A stretch of 64,000 nt of DNA from Pullulanibacillus camelliae. Its GTDB lineage: Bacteria; Bacillota; Bacilli; Bacillales; Sporolactobacillaceae. Under the pieces are notes generated by a model. The model was not told the DNA's origin. It did no database searches and saw nothing but the letters and a program-made list of their open reading frames with translations. The stretch's first letter is position 1; each line of letters starts with the position of its first letter. Below, piece after piece: positions 8,376-17,339 of the stretch. Both the position numbers and the translations under genes were made by a program. The stretch covers positions 1 through 64,000 of the forward strand of contig NZ_BMIR01000015.1 in the NCBI RefSeq assembly GCF_014642655.1. Direction: 5' to 3'.

Positions 8376-9548
8376 ATGAAAGAGGCTGTTATCGTTGCTG
8401 GAGCGCGTACGCCTGTCGGAAAGGCCAATAAAGGGAGCTTGGCAACCGTTCGTCCAGATGATCTTGGTGCACTTGTCGTCAAAGAAACATTGAAGCGTTC
8501 AGGCTATGAAGGTGAAATTGATGATCTGATCATTGGTTGTGCAATGCCAGAGGCAGAGCAAGGCTTAAATGTTGCGCGGCAAATTGGTGCCTTAGCAGGA
8601 CTTCCAGAAAGTACACCAGCGGTGACCGTTAATCGCTACTGTTCCTCAGGGTTACAAACCATTGCCTATGCTGCTGAGCGCATCATGCTTGGGCAAGCAG
8701 AGGCGATCCTTGCCGGTGGTGTGGAGAGCATGAGTATGGTGCCAATGGGTGGGCATGTGGTCAAACCGAATAAACGCTTGGCAGAAACAGCACCTGAATA
8801 TTATATGGGGATGGGGCATACCGCTGAGGCCGTTGCCCAACAATTTGGCATCTCGCGTGATGAGCAGGATGAATTCGCGCTTAGAAGTCATGAAAAGGCG
8901 GCTGCCGCATTAGATACTGGCAAATTTAATGAAGAGATTGTCCCTGTCAAGGTAACAGCGAGCTGGGTGGCTTCCGATCATAAGAAGCATGAGAGGACGA
9001 CTATATTCAAGGAAGATGAAGGCGTGAGGCGCGACACGTCCTTAGAAGCTTTAAGTCAATTAAAGCCTGTCTTCCATGTCAAAGGAACGGTGACAGCGGG
9101 TAATGCCTCACAAACATCAGATGGAGCAGCTGCTGTTCTCGTTATGGATAAAGAAAAGGCAGAAAGTGAAGGATTTAAGCCGTTAGCAAAGTTCCGTTCC
9201 TTCGCTGTGGCCGGTGTACCGCCTGAAATCATGGGTATTGGACCAGTGAAAGCAGTCCCGAAAGCACTCAAGCTTGCTGGAATCGCTCTAAAGGATATTG
9301 GCATTGTTGAATTAAATGAAGCTTTTGCCTCACAAGCCATCCAAGTGATTCGCAGTCTTGAGATCGATGAGGCCATTGTTAATGTCAATGGAGGTGCCAT
9401 TGCCTTGGGGCATCCATTAGGGTGTACTGGAACAAAGCTCACTTTAAGCTGCGTTCACGAAGCAAGACGGCGTGGGGTGCAGTTTGGTCTTGTGACAATG
9501 TGTATCGGCGGCGGCATGGGCGCTGCAGGCGTGTTTGAAATATTGTAA
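8376..9548 (+). CDS. fadA: acetyl-CoA C-acyltransferase (thiolase) FadA
   Basis: Thiolase that releases acetyl-CoA from 3-ketoacyl-CoA in the last step of beta-oxidation. The nucleophilic Cys89 is in VNRYCSSGLQ, the catalytic His in GGAIALGHPLGCTG and the second Cys in CIGGGMGAAG near the C-terminus. The length of 390 residues is typical. It begins 15 bases after fadN behind AGGGGTGAG and is followed closely by fadE, so the three form one FadR-controlled operon. Confidence 0.95.
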   Translation: MKEAVIVAGARTPVGKANKGSLATVRPDDLGALVVKETLKRSGYEGEIDDLIIGCAMPEAEQGLNVARQIGALAGLPESTPAVTVNRYCSSGLQTIAYAAERIMLGQAEAILAGGVESMSMVPMGGHVVKPNKRLAETAPEYYMGMGHTAEAVAQQFGISRDEQDEFALRSHEKAAAALDTGKFNEEIVPVKVTASWVASDHKKHERTTIFKEDEGVRRDTSLEALSQLKPVFHVKGTVTAGNASQTSDGAAAVLVMDKEKAESEGFKPLAKFRSFAVAGVPPEIMGIGPVKAVPKALKLAGIALKDIGIVELNEAFASQAIQVIRSLEIDEAIVNVNGGAIALGHPLGCTGTKLTLSCVHEARRRGVQFGLVTMCIGGGMGAAGVFEIL

Positions 9549-9584
9549 ATGTAAATGAAAGTGAAGGAGAGGGGAGATCAGACC

Positions 9585-11366
9585 ATGAGTGAAACAACAA
9601 AAGCAGTAAAAGGTGGTTCCTTTTTAATTGATGATGTTCAACCAGAGCAGGTTTACTTCCCAGAGGACTTTAATGATGAACAAAAGATGATCGGTAAGAC
9701 AACGGAGGATTTTATACAGCATGAAGTCTTGCCTCATCTCGAAACCCTAGAAAAGCAAGATTTTAAGCTGACAAAAAAACTTTTAAAACAAGCTGGTGAT
9801 CTCGGATTATTGGGTGCTGATGTTCCAGAAGCCTATGGAGGTGTGGGGCTAGACAAGTTAAGCTCGGGATTGATCACAGAGAAATTTGCTCCTGCTCGCT
9901 CGTTTTCGTTAAGCTTTGGCGCCCATGTTGGCATTGGTTCCTTACCTATTGTTCTATTTGGGACTGAGGAGCAGAAACAAAAGTATTTACCTGCGCTTGC
10001 AGCAGGGGATAAATTTGCCGCCTATGCCCTAACTGAACCAGGATCTGGTTCAGATGCTTTGGGGGCAAAAACCACCGCTAGGCTCAATGCCGAAGGCTCA
10101 CATTACATTTTAAACGGTGAAAAACAATGGATCACAAATTCTGGATTTGCCGATGTCTTCATTGTCTACGCTAAGGTGAATGGAGAACAATTCACCGCCT
10201 TTATTGTTGAGAGTGGTTATGATGGTGTGTCAACAGGTCCGGAGGAGAAGAAAATGGGAATTAAAGCCTCATCGACTCGGACGCTGATCTTAGAGGATGT
10301 AGCGGTTCCTAAGGAAAATGTATTGGGTGAAGTTGGTAAGGGGCATAAAATTGCCTTTAACATCCTCAATATTGGTCGGTATAAGCTTGCAGCTGGTTGT
10401 GTTGGAGCATGTAAAGAGGGTGTGACTCTCGCTGTTCGCTATGCTAACGAGCGCCAACAATTTCAACAGCCTATTGCGCAATTTTCGCTCATTCAAAATA
10501 AGCTAGCAACAATGGCTGTGCGTGCATATGCGACAGAAAGCTCTGTCTATAGAACCGTCGGTATGTTTGCTGAGCGGATGGATCATTTTACCACAGAAGA
10601 TCAAAAGGATGGCGCTAAGGTCGCTCAAAGCATTGCTGAATATGCGATTGAATGCTCATTAAATAAGGTGTTTGCTTCTGAAGCATTAGATTACATTGTG
10701 GATGAAGCGGTCCAAATTCATGGTGGATATGGCTATATGGCAGAATATGCGGTGGAAACCATGTACCGCGATTCACGTATTAATCGCATTTTTGAAGGCA
10801 CGAATGAGATCAATCGCTTGCTTGTTCCCTCACAATTACTCAGAAAAGCCATGAAAGGTGAGCTGCCGTTGCTTGAAAAGGGCCAACAGCTTCAAGAGGA
10901 GTTGATGATGCTGATGCCCGAGGAGCCAGGAGATGCTCCACTTGAACAAGAAAAGTATTTAGTCAAACATGCCAAAAAAATCTTCTTGATGGTAGCGGGT
11001 CTCGGTGTACAAAAATTTGGAAAGGCCCTTGAACAAGAACAAGAATTACTTGCCAATGTAGCGGAAATAGTCAGCCAGATTTATGCGATGGAATCCGTTG
11101 TGTTGCGCACCGAAAAAGCCCTCACAAAAACGAGTCTTGAAAAACAGCAGCAAAAGCTGCTGATGACGCAAATCTTTTGCCAAGAAGCGTTTGAAACCAT
11201 TGAACGCCTGGCTAAAGAATCTCTCTTGATTTTGGAAGAAGGTGATCAACTGCGCATGATGCTGGCAGCACTGAGAAAGCTCACGCGTTTCTCGCCTGTT
11301 AATACCGTTGCTAAAAAGCGGCAGGTAGCGAGCAGGCTTATCGAAGAAAATGTTTATGTTGTGTGA
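9585..11366 (+). CDS. fadE: acyl-CoA dehydrogenase FadE
   Basis: Flavoprotein that introduces the first double bond into acyl-CoA. It shows the acyl-CoA dehydrogenase signatures YALTEPGSGSDALGAKT (flavin/substrate site) and QIHGGYGYMAEYAVE, then FEGTNEINRLL. ATG 9585 is used (N-terminus MSETTKAVKGG), eight bases after GGGGAG; an upstream ATG in frame lacks such a site. The protein is 593 residues, long like B. subtilis FadE, with an extra C-terminal helical domain after about residue 420. Last gene of the operon, followed by a strong terminator. Confidence 0.94.
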   Translation: MSETTKAVKGGSFLIDDVQPEQVYFPEDFNDEQKMIGKTTEDFIQHEVLPHLETLEKQDFKLTKKLLKQAGDLGLLGADVPEAYGGVGLDKLSSGLITEKFAPARSFSLSFGAHVGIGSLPIVLFGTEEQKQKYLPALAAGDKFAAYALTEPGSGSDALGAKTTARLNAEGSHYILNGEKQWITNSGFADVFIVYAKVNGEQFTAFIVESGYDGVSTGPEEKKMGIKASSTRTLILEDVAVPKENVLGEVGKGHKIAFNILNIGRYKLAAGCVGACKEGVTLAVRYANERQQFQQPIAQFSLIQNKLATMAVRAYATESSVYRTVGMFAERMDHFTTEDQKDGAKVAQSIAEYAIECSLNKVFASEALDYIVDEAVQIHGGYGYMAEYAVETMYRDSRINRIFEGTNEINRLLVPSQLLRKAMKGELPLLEKGQQLQEELMMLMPEEPGDAPLEQEKYLVKHAKKIFLMVAGLGVQKFGKALEQEQELLANVAEIVSQIYAMESVVLRTEKALTKTSLEKQQQKLLMTQIFCQEAFETIERLAKESLLILEEGDQLRMMLAALRKLTRFSPVNTVAKKRQVASRLIEENVYVV

Positions 11367-11410
11367 TCATTAACCATCCGGCACTTTTCTTCAACACATT
11401 CCTTTCTTAG

Positions 11411-11436
11411 CCCACTTTTTAAAAGTGGGTTTTTTT
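11411..11436 (+). terminator. terminator of the fadNAE operon
   Basis: CCCACTTTT and AAAAGTGGG form a nine-bp stem followed by seven T residues. Confidence 0.88.
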
Positions 11437-11442
11437 AAAAGA

Positions 11443-11513
11443 TCAGAAAGTATAAAATTTCTGGTCATGAGGACGGTGCGGATTTCCGCTCCAGGCCGCT
11501 CGCTTTCCGCGTG
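11443..11513 (+). repeat. dispersed repeat family A, 5' fragment
   Basis: The first 70 or so bases of the family (starting CAGAAAGTATAAAATTTCTG, itself a small inverted repeat, then GAGGACGGTGCGG and CCAGGCCGCTCGC) match the full copies near 14.6, 22.1 and 37.2 kb. The rest of the element is missing here. The following 190 bases to about 11700 contain no gene I can support. Confidence 0.8.
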
Positions 11514-11707
11514 GTCGGTCTCCGACGCACAATTAGGGTGGCGTGTTGTCACATGGATGTGAATGGTTTAGCAAAGTGCTTTGCAGCTTCCTCAGGAGTC
11601 CTTCTGACGCGCGCTGTATCACTGGAGTCCCCCGCTGCACTTGCTTACTACATAGTCGTGTGTCTGCACGGTTCTTTTTATTTCTAGGAGCAAATGGATA
11701 ACATGTG

Positions 11708-11925
11708 GGCGGAGTTTCCGAATCCAGGTGTGAACGTAACAAAAGGCAGGGGTAAGAGAACAAAAGGCACTTGCAAAGGAACAAAAGCCTCACGCAAATA
11801 ACAAATAAAACTCGCAGTTTCCAAAAAGAGAACAAAACCAAGGGGGAAGTTTCCGAATCCGAGGGTGAACGCAACAAAAGGCGGAGGTAAGAGAACAAAA
11901 GCCTAGACCAAAATAATAAAACGTC
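11708..11925 (+). repeat. 'aacaaaag' tandem repeat upstream of CRISPR array 1
   Basis: Two copies of a roughly 135-bp unit. Each contains TTTCCGAATCC and then several GTAACAAAAG or GAACAAAAG words separated by about 15-20 bases. The same words, in the same orientation, make up the 157-bp tandem repeats in front of CRISPR array 2. Open frames seen in either direction here are by-products of the repetition, not genes. Confidence 0.75.
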
Positions 11926-12183
11926 CTTCTAAAAAATTATCTGAAAGGAAGCCAACCTTTTTCCGATATGGTCGTAAATGAAGATCAGCATGTTATACTT
12001 ATTCAATAAGAAATAGAAATCTAGGTGCGAATGTGAAGCGAACATAAAATACTAGAGAGGTTCGCACCACATATACGTCTATTTTTATTATTTTTATTTC
12101 CTTTAATGTATTTTTATGGTAAAATACAAGTGATTTTTTAGTAAAAATGTAATTTTATTAGGATATTTTTACTAGATTTCGCT
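11926..12183 (+). promoter_or_regulatory. CRISPR array 1 leader
   Basis: AT-rich leader immediately before the first repeat. It is nearly the same as the leader of array 2: GGTCGTAAAT, then an inverted repeat (GGTGCGAA at 12024 and TTCGCACC at 12061), then a long A/T stretch including TTATTTCCTTTAATGTATTT, ending TTTTTACT...GATTTCGCT. Leaders of this kind hold the promoter and the integration site for new spacers. Conservation between the two loci is the evidence. Confidence 0.85.
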
Positions 12184-12883
12184 GTCGCACTCTTCATGAG
12201 TGCGTGGATTGAAATGCTTACCCGCAACGCTGAACGCCTGGCAGTTGTGTCGCACTCTTCATGAGTGCGTGGATTGAAATAAAAATTTTTACGATGCTGG
12301 AGTGATGATTGACAAGTCGCACTCTTCATGAGTGCGTGGATTGAAATTGGGTCATTAATATTTTTAAGATCGCTCGAAGCCTGTCGCACTCTTCATGAGT
12401 GCGTGGATTGAAATGTAAAATTTGCGAGCGCCTTTTCCGATTGCGGCGTCGTCGCACTCTTCATGAGTGCGTGGATTGAAATTCGCCATGCTTGATCGCG
12501 TCATCCTGCGCAATAAAGTCGCACTCTTCATGAGTGCGTGGATTGAAATCAGTTCTTAGTGCAGTTTATAACTAAAGTACGAGTCGCACTCTTCATGAGT
12601 GCGTGGATTGAAATCTCTAAGCTCTCCGCTATCTCCAATTTGTTGTCTAGTCGCACTCTTCACATGAGTGCGTGGATTGAAATTTGTTCGATGGTGTCAT
12701 TACCATCACCAAAATATTCGTCGCACTCTTCATGAGTGCGTGGATTGAAATAGGACTATCGAAATCTTCAACCCCTACTTCAATGGTCGCACTCTTCATG
12801 AGTGCGTGGATTGAAATTATTAAAGTCAGGGTTATTACCAAGTAATCCTTTGTCGCACTCTTCATGAGTGCGTGGATTAAAAG
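12184..12883 (+). CRISPR. CRISPR array 1, type I-C-like repeats, 11 repeats and 10 spacers
   Basis: The 32-bp repeat begins GTCGCACTCTTCATGAGTGC and ends GTGGATTGAAAT; GCACTCTTCATGAGTGC can fold as a hairpin and the 3' end is the ATTGAAAT typical of type I-C. Spacers are 33-36 bp and all different. The repeats start at 12184, 12249, 12316, 12383, 12451, 12518, 12583, 12650, 12720, 12786 and 12852. The repeat at 12650 has a two-base insertion (CTTCACATGAG). The last repeat ends GGATTAAAAG and is therefore the degenerate terminal one, which agrees with the leader lying on the left. No cas gene is present within this window, so the interference proteins must be elsewhere or absent. Confidence 0.97.
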
Positions 12884-13452
12884 GTTTGCCTTTCTTCGAA
12901 TAGAACACCAGTAATTAGCCAGTTTAATATTTAGAAACACCCCCCATTCACAAACCGCGGTTTTTTATTTACCAGAAATGTAAAAAGGACTTAATAGGTC
13001 TTGTTATGCAGTTGTTGAAGGATGAGGCTTATCAATGAACAGACTCTAACGAGTTGTTTTTGAATAGCCTGTAACACATCAGCCAATCAATTTAACGAAT
13101 TCTTAACTAAAGCAACCTCCATTTTATTGCTTTGTTGGTGCTCTTGATGTAATGCTTCCAATCACAGAATAAGATCGACTGCATGCCTTGGCTGGCAAAA
13201 GTCAACTCTGTACATATACTCTCTTCCTTAGGTTGTAAAGTTTTGCTAGTATAAAAAAACATTATTTCAATCGAACCTGACCAGCGTCTTTGAACAGCCT
13301 TAATCTTTAAGAGGCTAACAAGGCATCAGTTGGGTTTAACTTGTTATGTTTTTGGTAATTTCTAATATAATAACAAGGCCAGTGCGCCACTGGAAGGTCA
13401 AAAAAATGAATGCTTGAAATGACGCTATAGTTAAAAAATTCCTTATGGGGGG
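12884..13452. other. intergenic stretch after CRISPR array 1, no gene seen
   Basis: About 570 bases of AT-rich sequence lie between the degenerate last repeat and the next gene. I see no frame with a credible ribosome binding site on either strand, no tRNA and no clear hairpin, apart from the short palindrome AACCGCGGTT followed by T residues near 12955, which might end CRISPR transcription. A minus-strand frame beginning at 13636 overlaps the real downstream gene and is not supported. Confidence 0.5.
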
Positions 13453-13737
13453 TTGAAGGATTTGGCAAAATTGATACGTGATATTCAATTGGGAGATTAT
13501 GCAATGACCTTAAAAGAACATGATGAAGGACATTATATGGTAAAATTAACTTCAGGTAGTTTAGGTGGTCTCTTAGAAATGGAAAGGCTTGATGATGACA
13601 TCTTACGTATCCGTGATCTCGATATTGGTAGTGCAAGTGTACCTATTGAATACTTTGCATTAATGTTGAAACTGATAGGGGCAGATGAAGCCGTTGTCGA
13701 GCATATTGAACAGCTCAGGCAAAATCAACAGGATTAA
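13453..13737 (+). CDS. small conserved-looking protein of unknown function
   Basis: Up to 94 residues, acidic, without membrane segment or recognisable motif; the centre (GHYMVKLTSGSLGGLLEMER) looks like beta strands and the end like a helix. I do not recognise the family. It is followed after 28 bases by the ArsC/Spx-like gene and then gcvH, in the part of the chromosome where B. subtilis has small yus genes. The start is doubtful: TTG 13453 directly follows GGGGGG with no spacing, TTG 13471 has GAAGGA upstream, and ATG 13504 is weaker. Coding is supported by its place in the series of genes and an intact frame. Confidence 0.6.
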   Translation: MKDLAKLIRDIQLGDYAMTLKEHDEGHYMVKLTSGSLGGLLEMERLDDDILRIRDLDIGSASVPIEYFALMLKLIGADEAVVEHIEQLRQNQQD

Positions 13738-13765
13738 AATACTTTGATATAAAGGAGAAATCGGT

Positions 13766-14125
13766 ATGAGTGTAATGTTTTATGGGTATTCAGGCTGTGG
13801 GACATGTCGAAAGGCTAAAAAGTGGTTGGATGAAAACGGAGTAAGTTTTCAAGAGATTCCGATTGTAGAATCTCCGCCAAGTAAGGTAGAGCTGGAGAAA
13901 CTTTACAAAATGAGTGGCTTGCCGATTAAGAAATTTTTTAATACGAGTGGTCGTCGCTATAGGGATCTCGGAATGAAGGATAAAATTAATACAGAAAGTG
14001 ATGACGAATTGCTCAATTGGCTGGCTTCAGATGGCATGTTGATTAAGCGTCCAATCGTTACAGATAATGATAAAAAGGTGACAGTCGGCTTTAGTGAAGA
14101 ACTTTTTGAAAAAAACTGGCGTTAA
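13766..14125 (+). CDS. yusI: ArsC/Spx-family thioredoxin-fold protein, YusI-like
   Basis: A 119-residue protein of the arsenate reductase-like / Spx superfamily: YSGCGTCRKAKKWLDENGV puts a CxxC pair at Cys11 and Cys14 at the start of the first helix, and the LxxxSGLPIKKFFNTSG segment is typical. Between the fad operon and gcvH, B. subtilis has yusI, which this matches in order and size. It may be a redox-sensing regulator or a reductase; the sequence does not decide. The start ATG follows AAAGGAG. Confidence 0.85.
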   Translation: MSVMFYGYSGCGTCRKAKKWLDENGVSFQEIPIVESPPSKVELEKLYKMSGLPIKKFFNTSGRRYRDLGMKDKINTESDDELLNWLASDGMLIKRPIVTDNDKKVTVGFSEELFEKNWR

Positions 14126-14193
14126 AGTCTTGCTAGAATATCCATTACTAGATATGATTAACTGTGTAATCGAAGTCACGGAGGGATAACTTA

Positions 14194-14580
14194 ATGAACG
14201 TACCTAAGGATCTACGTTATTCAGAAGAACATGAATGGGTAAAGGTTGAAAATGACACGGTAAGAATCGGGATTACTGACTTTGCACAAGATGAACTAGG
14301 AGATATCGTTTTCGTTGAGCTTCCAGAAGTAGGAGATGAAATTGAAGCGGACGAGCCTTTTGGAAGTGTTGAATCTGTCAAAACGGTCTCTGAGCTTTAT
14401 GCACCTATCAGTGGAAAAGTTGTCTCGGTTAATGAGGACCTAGAAGACTCACCCGAATTTGTCAATGAGTCCCCTTATGAAAAGGCCTGGATGATTGTTG
14501 TAGAACCAAGTAATGCTTCTGACGTGGACAAGCTTTTATCGCCAGAAGATTATGAAAAAGTCATTAATGAAGAAGACTAA
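14194..14580 (+). CDS. gcvH: glycine cleavage system H protein
   Basis: Lipoyl carrier protein of the glycine cleavage complex and, in Bacillus, also the first acceptor in lipoate assembly and relay to other complexes. The lipoylated Lys63 is in the signature [16 protein letters not shown]. The 128 residues cover the whole family fold, from [13 protein letters not shown] to the C-terminal helix. GGAGGG precedes the ATG. The P and T genes are not in this window, which is normal for Bacillales, where gcvH stands apart. Confidence 0.96.
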   Translation: MNVPKDLRYSEEHEWVKVENDTVRIGITDFAQDELGDIVFVELPEVGDEIEADEPFGSVESVKTVSELYAPISGKVVSVNEDLEDSPEFVNESPYEKAWMIVVEPSNASDVDKLLSPEDYEKVINEED

Positions 14581-14590
14581 TTTAAAATTC

Positions 14591-14620
14591 AAAGGGACCT
14601 TCCACTAGGATGGTCCTTTT
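14591..14620 (+). terminator. terminator after gcvH
   Basis: AAAGGGACC pairs with GGTCCTTTT, with extra pairing towards the loop and a U-rich end. Confidence 0.75.
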
Positions 14621-14626
14621 ATCAAA

Positions 14627-14877
14627 AGAAAAGAAAGTATAAAATTTCTGGTCATGAGGACGGTGCGGCTTTTTGCTCCAGACCGCTCGCTTCCCGCAGG
14701 AGTCTAATCTCCGCATCATGAGTCAGCGGCGCTCGAGGAACACACGATTTTAGAGTGTTCCGAATCGCGCGCCTTGCGCTCCCATCCACTTGATCAGGCA
14801 ATGAAGCCTCTTTCATATTGGATGATGCTCTATACTAAGGACAAGGACCGGGCAAGCTTTTCGCCCGGTTTTTCTCA
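14627..14877 (+). repeat. dispersed repeat family A, short full-length copy
   Basis: It begins AAAGTATAAAATTTCTGGTC, continues with GAGGACGGTGCGG, CTCCGCATCATGAGTCAGCG, GATTTTAGAGTGTTCCGAAT and CCTCTTTCATATTGGATGAT, and ends in the CCGGGC...GCCCGGTTTTT hairpin. Compared with the copies at 22.1 and 36.9 kb it lacks an internal segment of about 70 bp. The hairpin at its end would act as a terminator on this strand. Confidence 0.85.
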
Positions 14878-15059
14878 TACATAAAGATTGAATCGAAGCT
14901 GAAAGGTTGAAGGTTAGGCCAAGCTATTTTAAACTATTCGTAAGCTTCTGGAGCTGAAATAGGGTAACAGACCTGATTGGTGTGTTTTACCAAGACAAAC
15001 CTGCAACAAATGTTACAATAAAATAACTAGATATTAACATGAAATAAGGAGAGATTAAG

Positions 15060-15371
15060 GTGAAGGATCTGTCCGTTGAAGCCTATGAGACAATGTCAGA
15101 GGATGGAGTGGTTGGCTTATTTTTCAAAACCCCTTTTTGCGGGACCTGTCAGCTGGCTGAACAATTATTAAATCTTACCTTTCAAGCCTTGGACGGAAAA
15201 GGCACTCCAACGTACATGTGCCGGGCTGGAGAATGGGAAGAGTATTTGAGCGAGTGGCGCATCGAGAGTGTCCCTTGTCTGATCTTTGTGAAGGATGGTC
15301 AGGTGTTGGAGAAGCTTTATGCCTTTGAATCCGTCACAAAACTCTATCAATTGTATCAACACTATCAGTAA
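15060..15371 (+). CDS. yusE: thioredoxin-like protein, YusE-like
   Basis: A 103-residue thioredoxin-fold protein with an active-site type CxxC at Cys27 and Cys30 (TPFCGTCQLAEQLL). The cis-Pro region SVPCLIFVKDGQ is also typical. It is shorter than and distinct from TrxA. GTG start behind AAGGAGAG. The neighbourhood with gcvH agrees with B. subtilis yusE. Redox partner unknown; a role in thiol homeostasis is inferred from the fold. Confidence 0.82.
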   Translation: MKDLSVEAYETMSEDGVVGLFFKTPFCGTCQLAEQLLNLTFQALDGKGTPTYMCRAGEWEEYLSEWRIESVPCLIFVKDGQVLEKLYAFESVTKLYQLYQHYQ

Positions 15372-15554
15372 CAAATGTTACAATCAGATAAATAGCAGCT
15401 TGTTTTTGTCATTAAATTGTAGCTTTATTAATGGCTTAACAGTGGTATAAAAAGAGAAAGAGAGAAAAGTAGGTCCAGGGGAAGAAACATTTTTGGATCA
15501 AATAAAACACTTGATATCCTTTCAAGCTTTTAGAATGTGAGAGGTGAAACCACT

Positions 15555-16298
15555 GTGCAAACAATGACGAAGGCAAACATGCCGACATTAACATTAGAAG
15601 ATAGAATTATGCTTATACAAAATGGTGATGAAACACTAAGAAATAAAATTATTCATATTTACCAACCCTTTATTAAGAAAGTTATTTCTAAGGTGTGCAA
15701 TCGTTTTATAGACCATTCGATGGATGAATTCAGTATAGGTCTGTTCGCATTTAATGAGGCGATCAATCAATATAAAACAGGGCAAGGAAGCAAGTTCTTA
15801 ACCTTTGCTGATATGGTGATCCGTCGCCGCATTATTGACTTTATCCGTAAAGAAGCAAGGCAGAGTAAAAATATTTATTTAGATCAAGCGGAAATAGAAG
15901 ATGATTCACAACAAGATGAAAGCTATTTAGAGCAAAAGGCCGCATTGGAGTATTTTGAGGAAAAACAGCAAATTGAAGAACGCATTGAACAAATTGAGGC
16001 CTACAAGGTCCTGTTAAAGCAATATGGCATTTCCTTTAAAAGCTTGAGTAAGCATTGTCCTAAACATATTGATGCGCGTGAGAATGCGAAAGTCATTGCT
16101 AACATCCTTGTTTCCAATGAACAGTTAAGTCAGTATCTACAAGAGAAAAAGCAGTTACCAATCAAGGAATTATTACAATTTGTATCCTGTAGCCGAAAAA
16201 CCATAGAGCGCAATCGAAAATATATTATAGCACTATCACTGATATATCTAGGACAGTTTCATGCATTGCAGCCTTACGTAGAGCCTGAATCCTTGTGA
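15555..16298 (+). CDS. sigI: RNA polymerase sigma factor SigI
   Basis: Sigma-70-family factor of the SigI group, used in Bacillus for heat and cell-wall stress. Region 2 is clear (MDEFSIGLFAFNEAINQYKT and FLTFADMVIRRRIIDFIRKE). The C-terminal part with CSRKTIERNRKYIIALSLI is the SigI-specific DNA-binding domain. GTG 15555 has AGAGGTGA seven bases upstream; an earlier GTG would overlap that site. The product is 247 residues, the family norm. The next gene is its membrane anti-sigma factor, forming the usual sigI-rsgI pair. Confidence 0.93.
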   Translation: MQTMTKANMPTLTLEDRIMLIQNGDETLRNKIIHIYQPFIKKVISKVCNRFIDHSMDEFSIGLFAFNEAINQYKTGQGSKFLTFADMVIRRRIIDFIRKEARQSKNIYLDQAEIEDDSQQDESYLEQKAALEYFEEKQQIEERIEQIEAYKVLLKQYGISFKSLSKHCPKHIDARENAKVIANILVSNEQLSQYLQEKKQLPIKELLQFVSCSRKTIERNRKYIIALSLIYLGQFHALQPYVEPESL

Positions 16299-16403
16299 GT
16301 TATAAGGGATCTCTATGGGGCATAGATGCGTGAGGTGTATGATGCCGCTATAGATCCTTTGCAGCTTTAGAGTTTCCTATGGTTGCATCAGGGAGGGAAG
16401 CCA

Positions 16404-17240
16404 TTGGCTCGTGGAATTATCCTGTCAAAGAAGAGGCGAAAAGCTGTCATCTTAATGGATGATGGCCGCTTTCGTTCTGTTCGACTGAGAAAAAGCATGT
16501 CTAGTTTGGTTGTTGGACAAAGTGTTAATGATGTCCATCTTGTTTCTAGAAAGTTTTTAAAAATGCCGTTATTCATCGCAAGTGGCATGATTTTTGTCGT
16601 GCTACTTTTCATCGGTCATCATGTTCACCAAAACCGTTTGGTAGCAGCTTATGTCAGCTTTGATTTAAATCCGAGCATTGAAGCAGCTGTTAACCGTCAT
16701 TTGGATGTATTATCTGTTGATGCCATGAATGATGAAGCACAAGATCTTCTTCATGACACTAATTACACCCACATGTCCTTACAACAATTTACTAATAAAA
16801 TGGCTGAGGCTTTAATAAAAGCCAATGATGTCAAAAAAAATGCAAACATTGTCATCAGTACAACTCTGGCTATGCCTTTGGATAAAGTAAAACGCGAGCA
16901 ATTGAATCGAAAGATTACCTTTGCCGTCGCTTCACTCAATCAGCAGCTTTTCTCGGATCAGAATCAAGGCCATTTTAAGCTGGTCCATGCCACTTTAGCC
17001 AAACGCAATGCCGCGAATAAAATCGGCTTAACCGCTGGGAAATATCTAATGTATAAAGCATTAATGGACAAAGGACATCATATCACTATAACTGAAGCGA
17101 AAGAGATGCCCATTCAAGATATGCGCACTGAATTACTTGACAGTGAAGCGGCTCAAAACCCATCGGATTCGGGATGGAAAGAGGAGCAGAAGGGGGCTAT
17201 CGGTGGCCCTAAGCAATTGTCAGACACGCTTTCGCAGTAG
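16404..17240 (+). CDS. rsgI: anti-sigma-I factor RsgI
   Basis: Membrane protein that holds SigI inactive. The cytoplasmic RsgI N-terminal domain covers about residues 1-50 (GIILSKKRRKAVILMDDGRF), one transmembrane helix about 52-73 and an extracellular domain the rest. The start of the outer domain, YVSFDLNPSIEAAVNRHLDV, contains the conserved Asn-Pro pair (Asn89-Pro90) where RsgI proteins are reported to cleave themselves. TTG 16404 is chosen because GGGAGGG stands just before it. The 278-residue protein lacks any added carbohydrate-binding module. It lies 105 bases after sigI. Confidence 0.88.
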   Translation: MARGIILSKKRRKAVILMDDGRFRSVRLRKSMSSLVVGQSVNDVHLVSRKFLKMPLFIASGMIFVVLLFIGHHVHQNRLVAAYVSFDLNPSIEAAVNRHLDVLSVDAMNDEAQDLLHDTNYTHMSLQQFTNKMAEALIKANDVKKNANIVISTTLAMPLDKVKREQLNRKITFAVASLNQQLFSDQNQGHFKLVHATLAKRNAANKIGLTAGKYLMYKALMDKGHHITITEAKEMPIQDMRTELLDSEAAQNPSDSGWKEEQKGAIGGPKQLSDTLSQ

Positions 17241-17339
17241 GGATTGTGCAGTTTTCATGGCTCAGTGATTATTTTATGAATAACCTTGCTTTCTTAAATT
17301 AAAAATAAGAATAGCCTGAGCAGTTTTTTGCCATCGGTG

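Noticed and set aside
11533-11898. Minus-strand frame of 121 codons before CRISPR array 1
   Set aside because: It covers 'aacaaaag' repeat units read backwards; the Leu/Phe/Ser-rich, Cys-containing translation and lack of a start signal speak against a protein.
12138-12940. Minus-strand frames across CRISPR array 1 with repeated SIHALMKSAT
   Set aside because: These are translations of the CRISPR repeats.
13307-13636. Minus-strand frame of 109 codons opposite the gene at 13453
   Set aside because: It overlaps a better-supported gene on the other strand, has an improbable His/Tyr/Leu-rich composition and no start signal.
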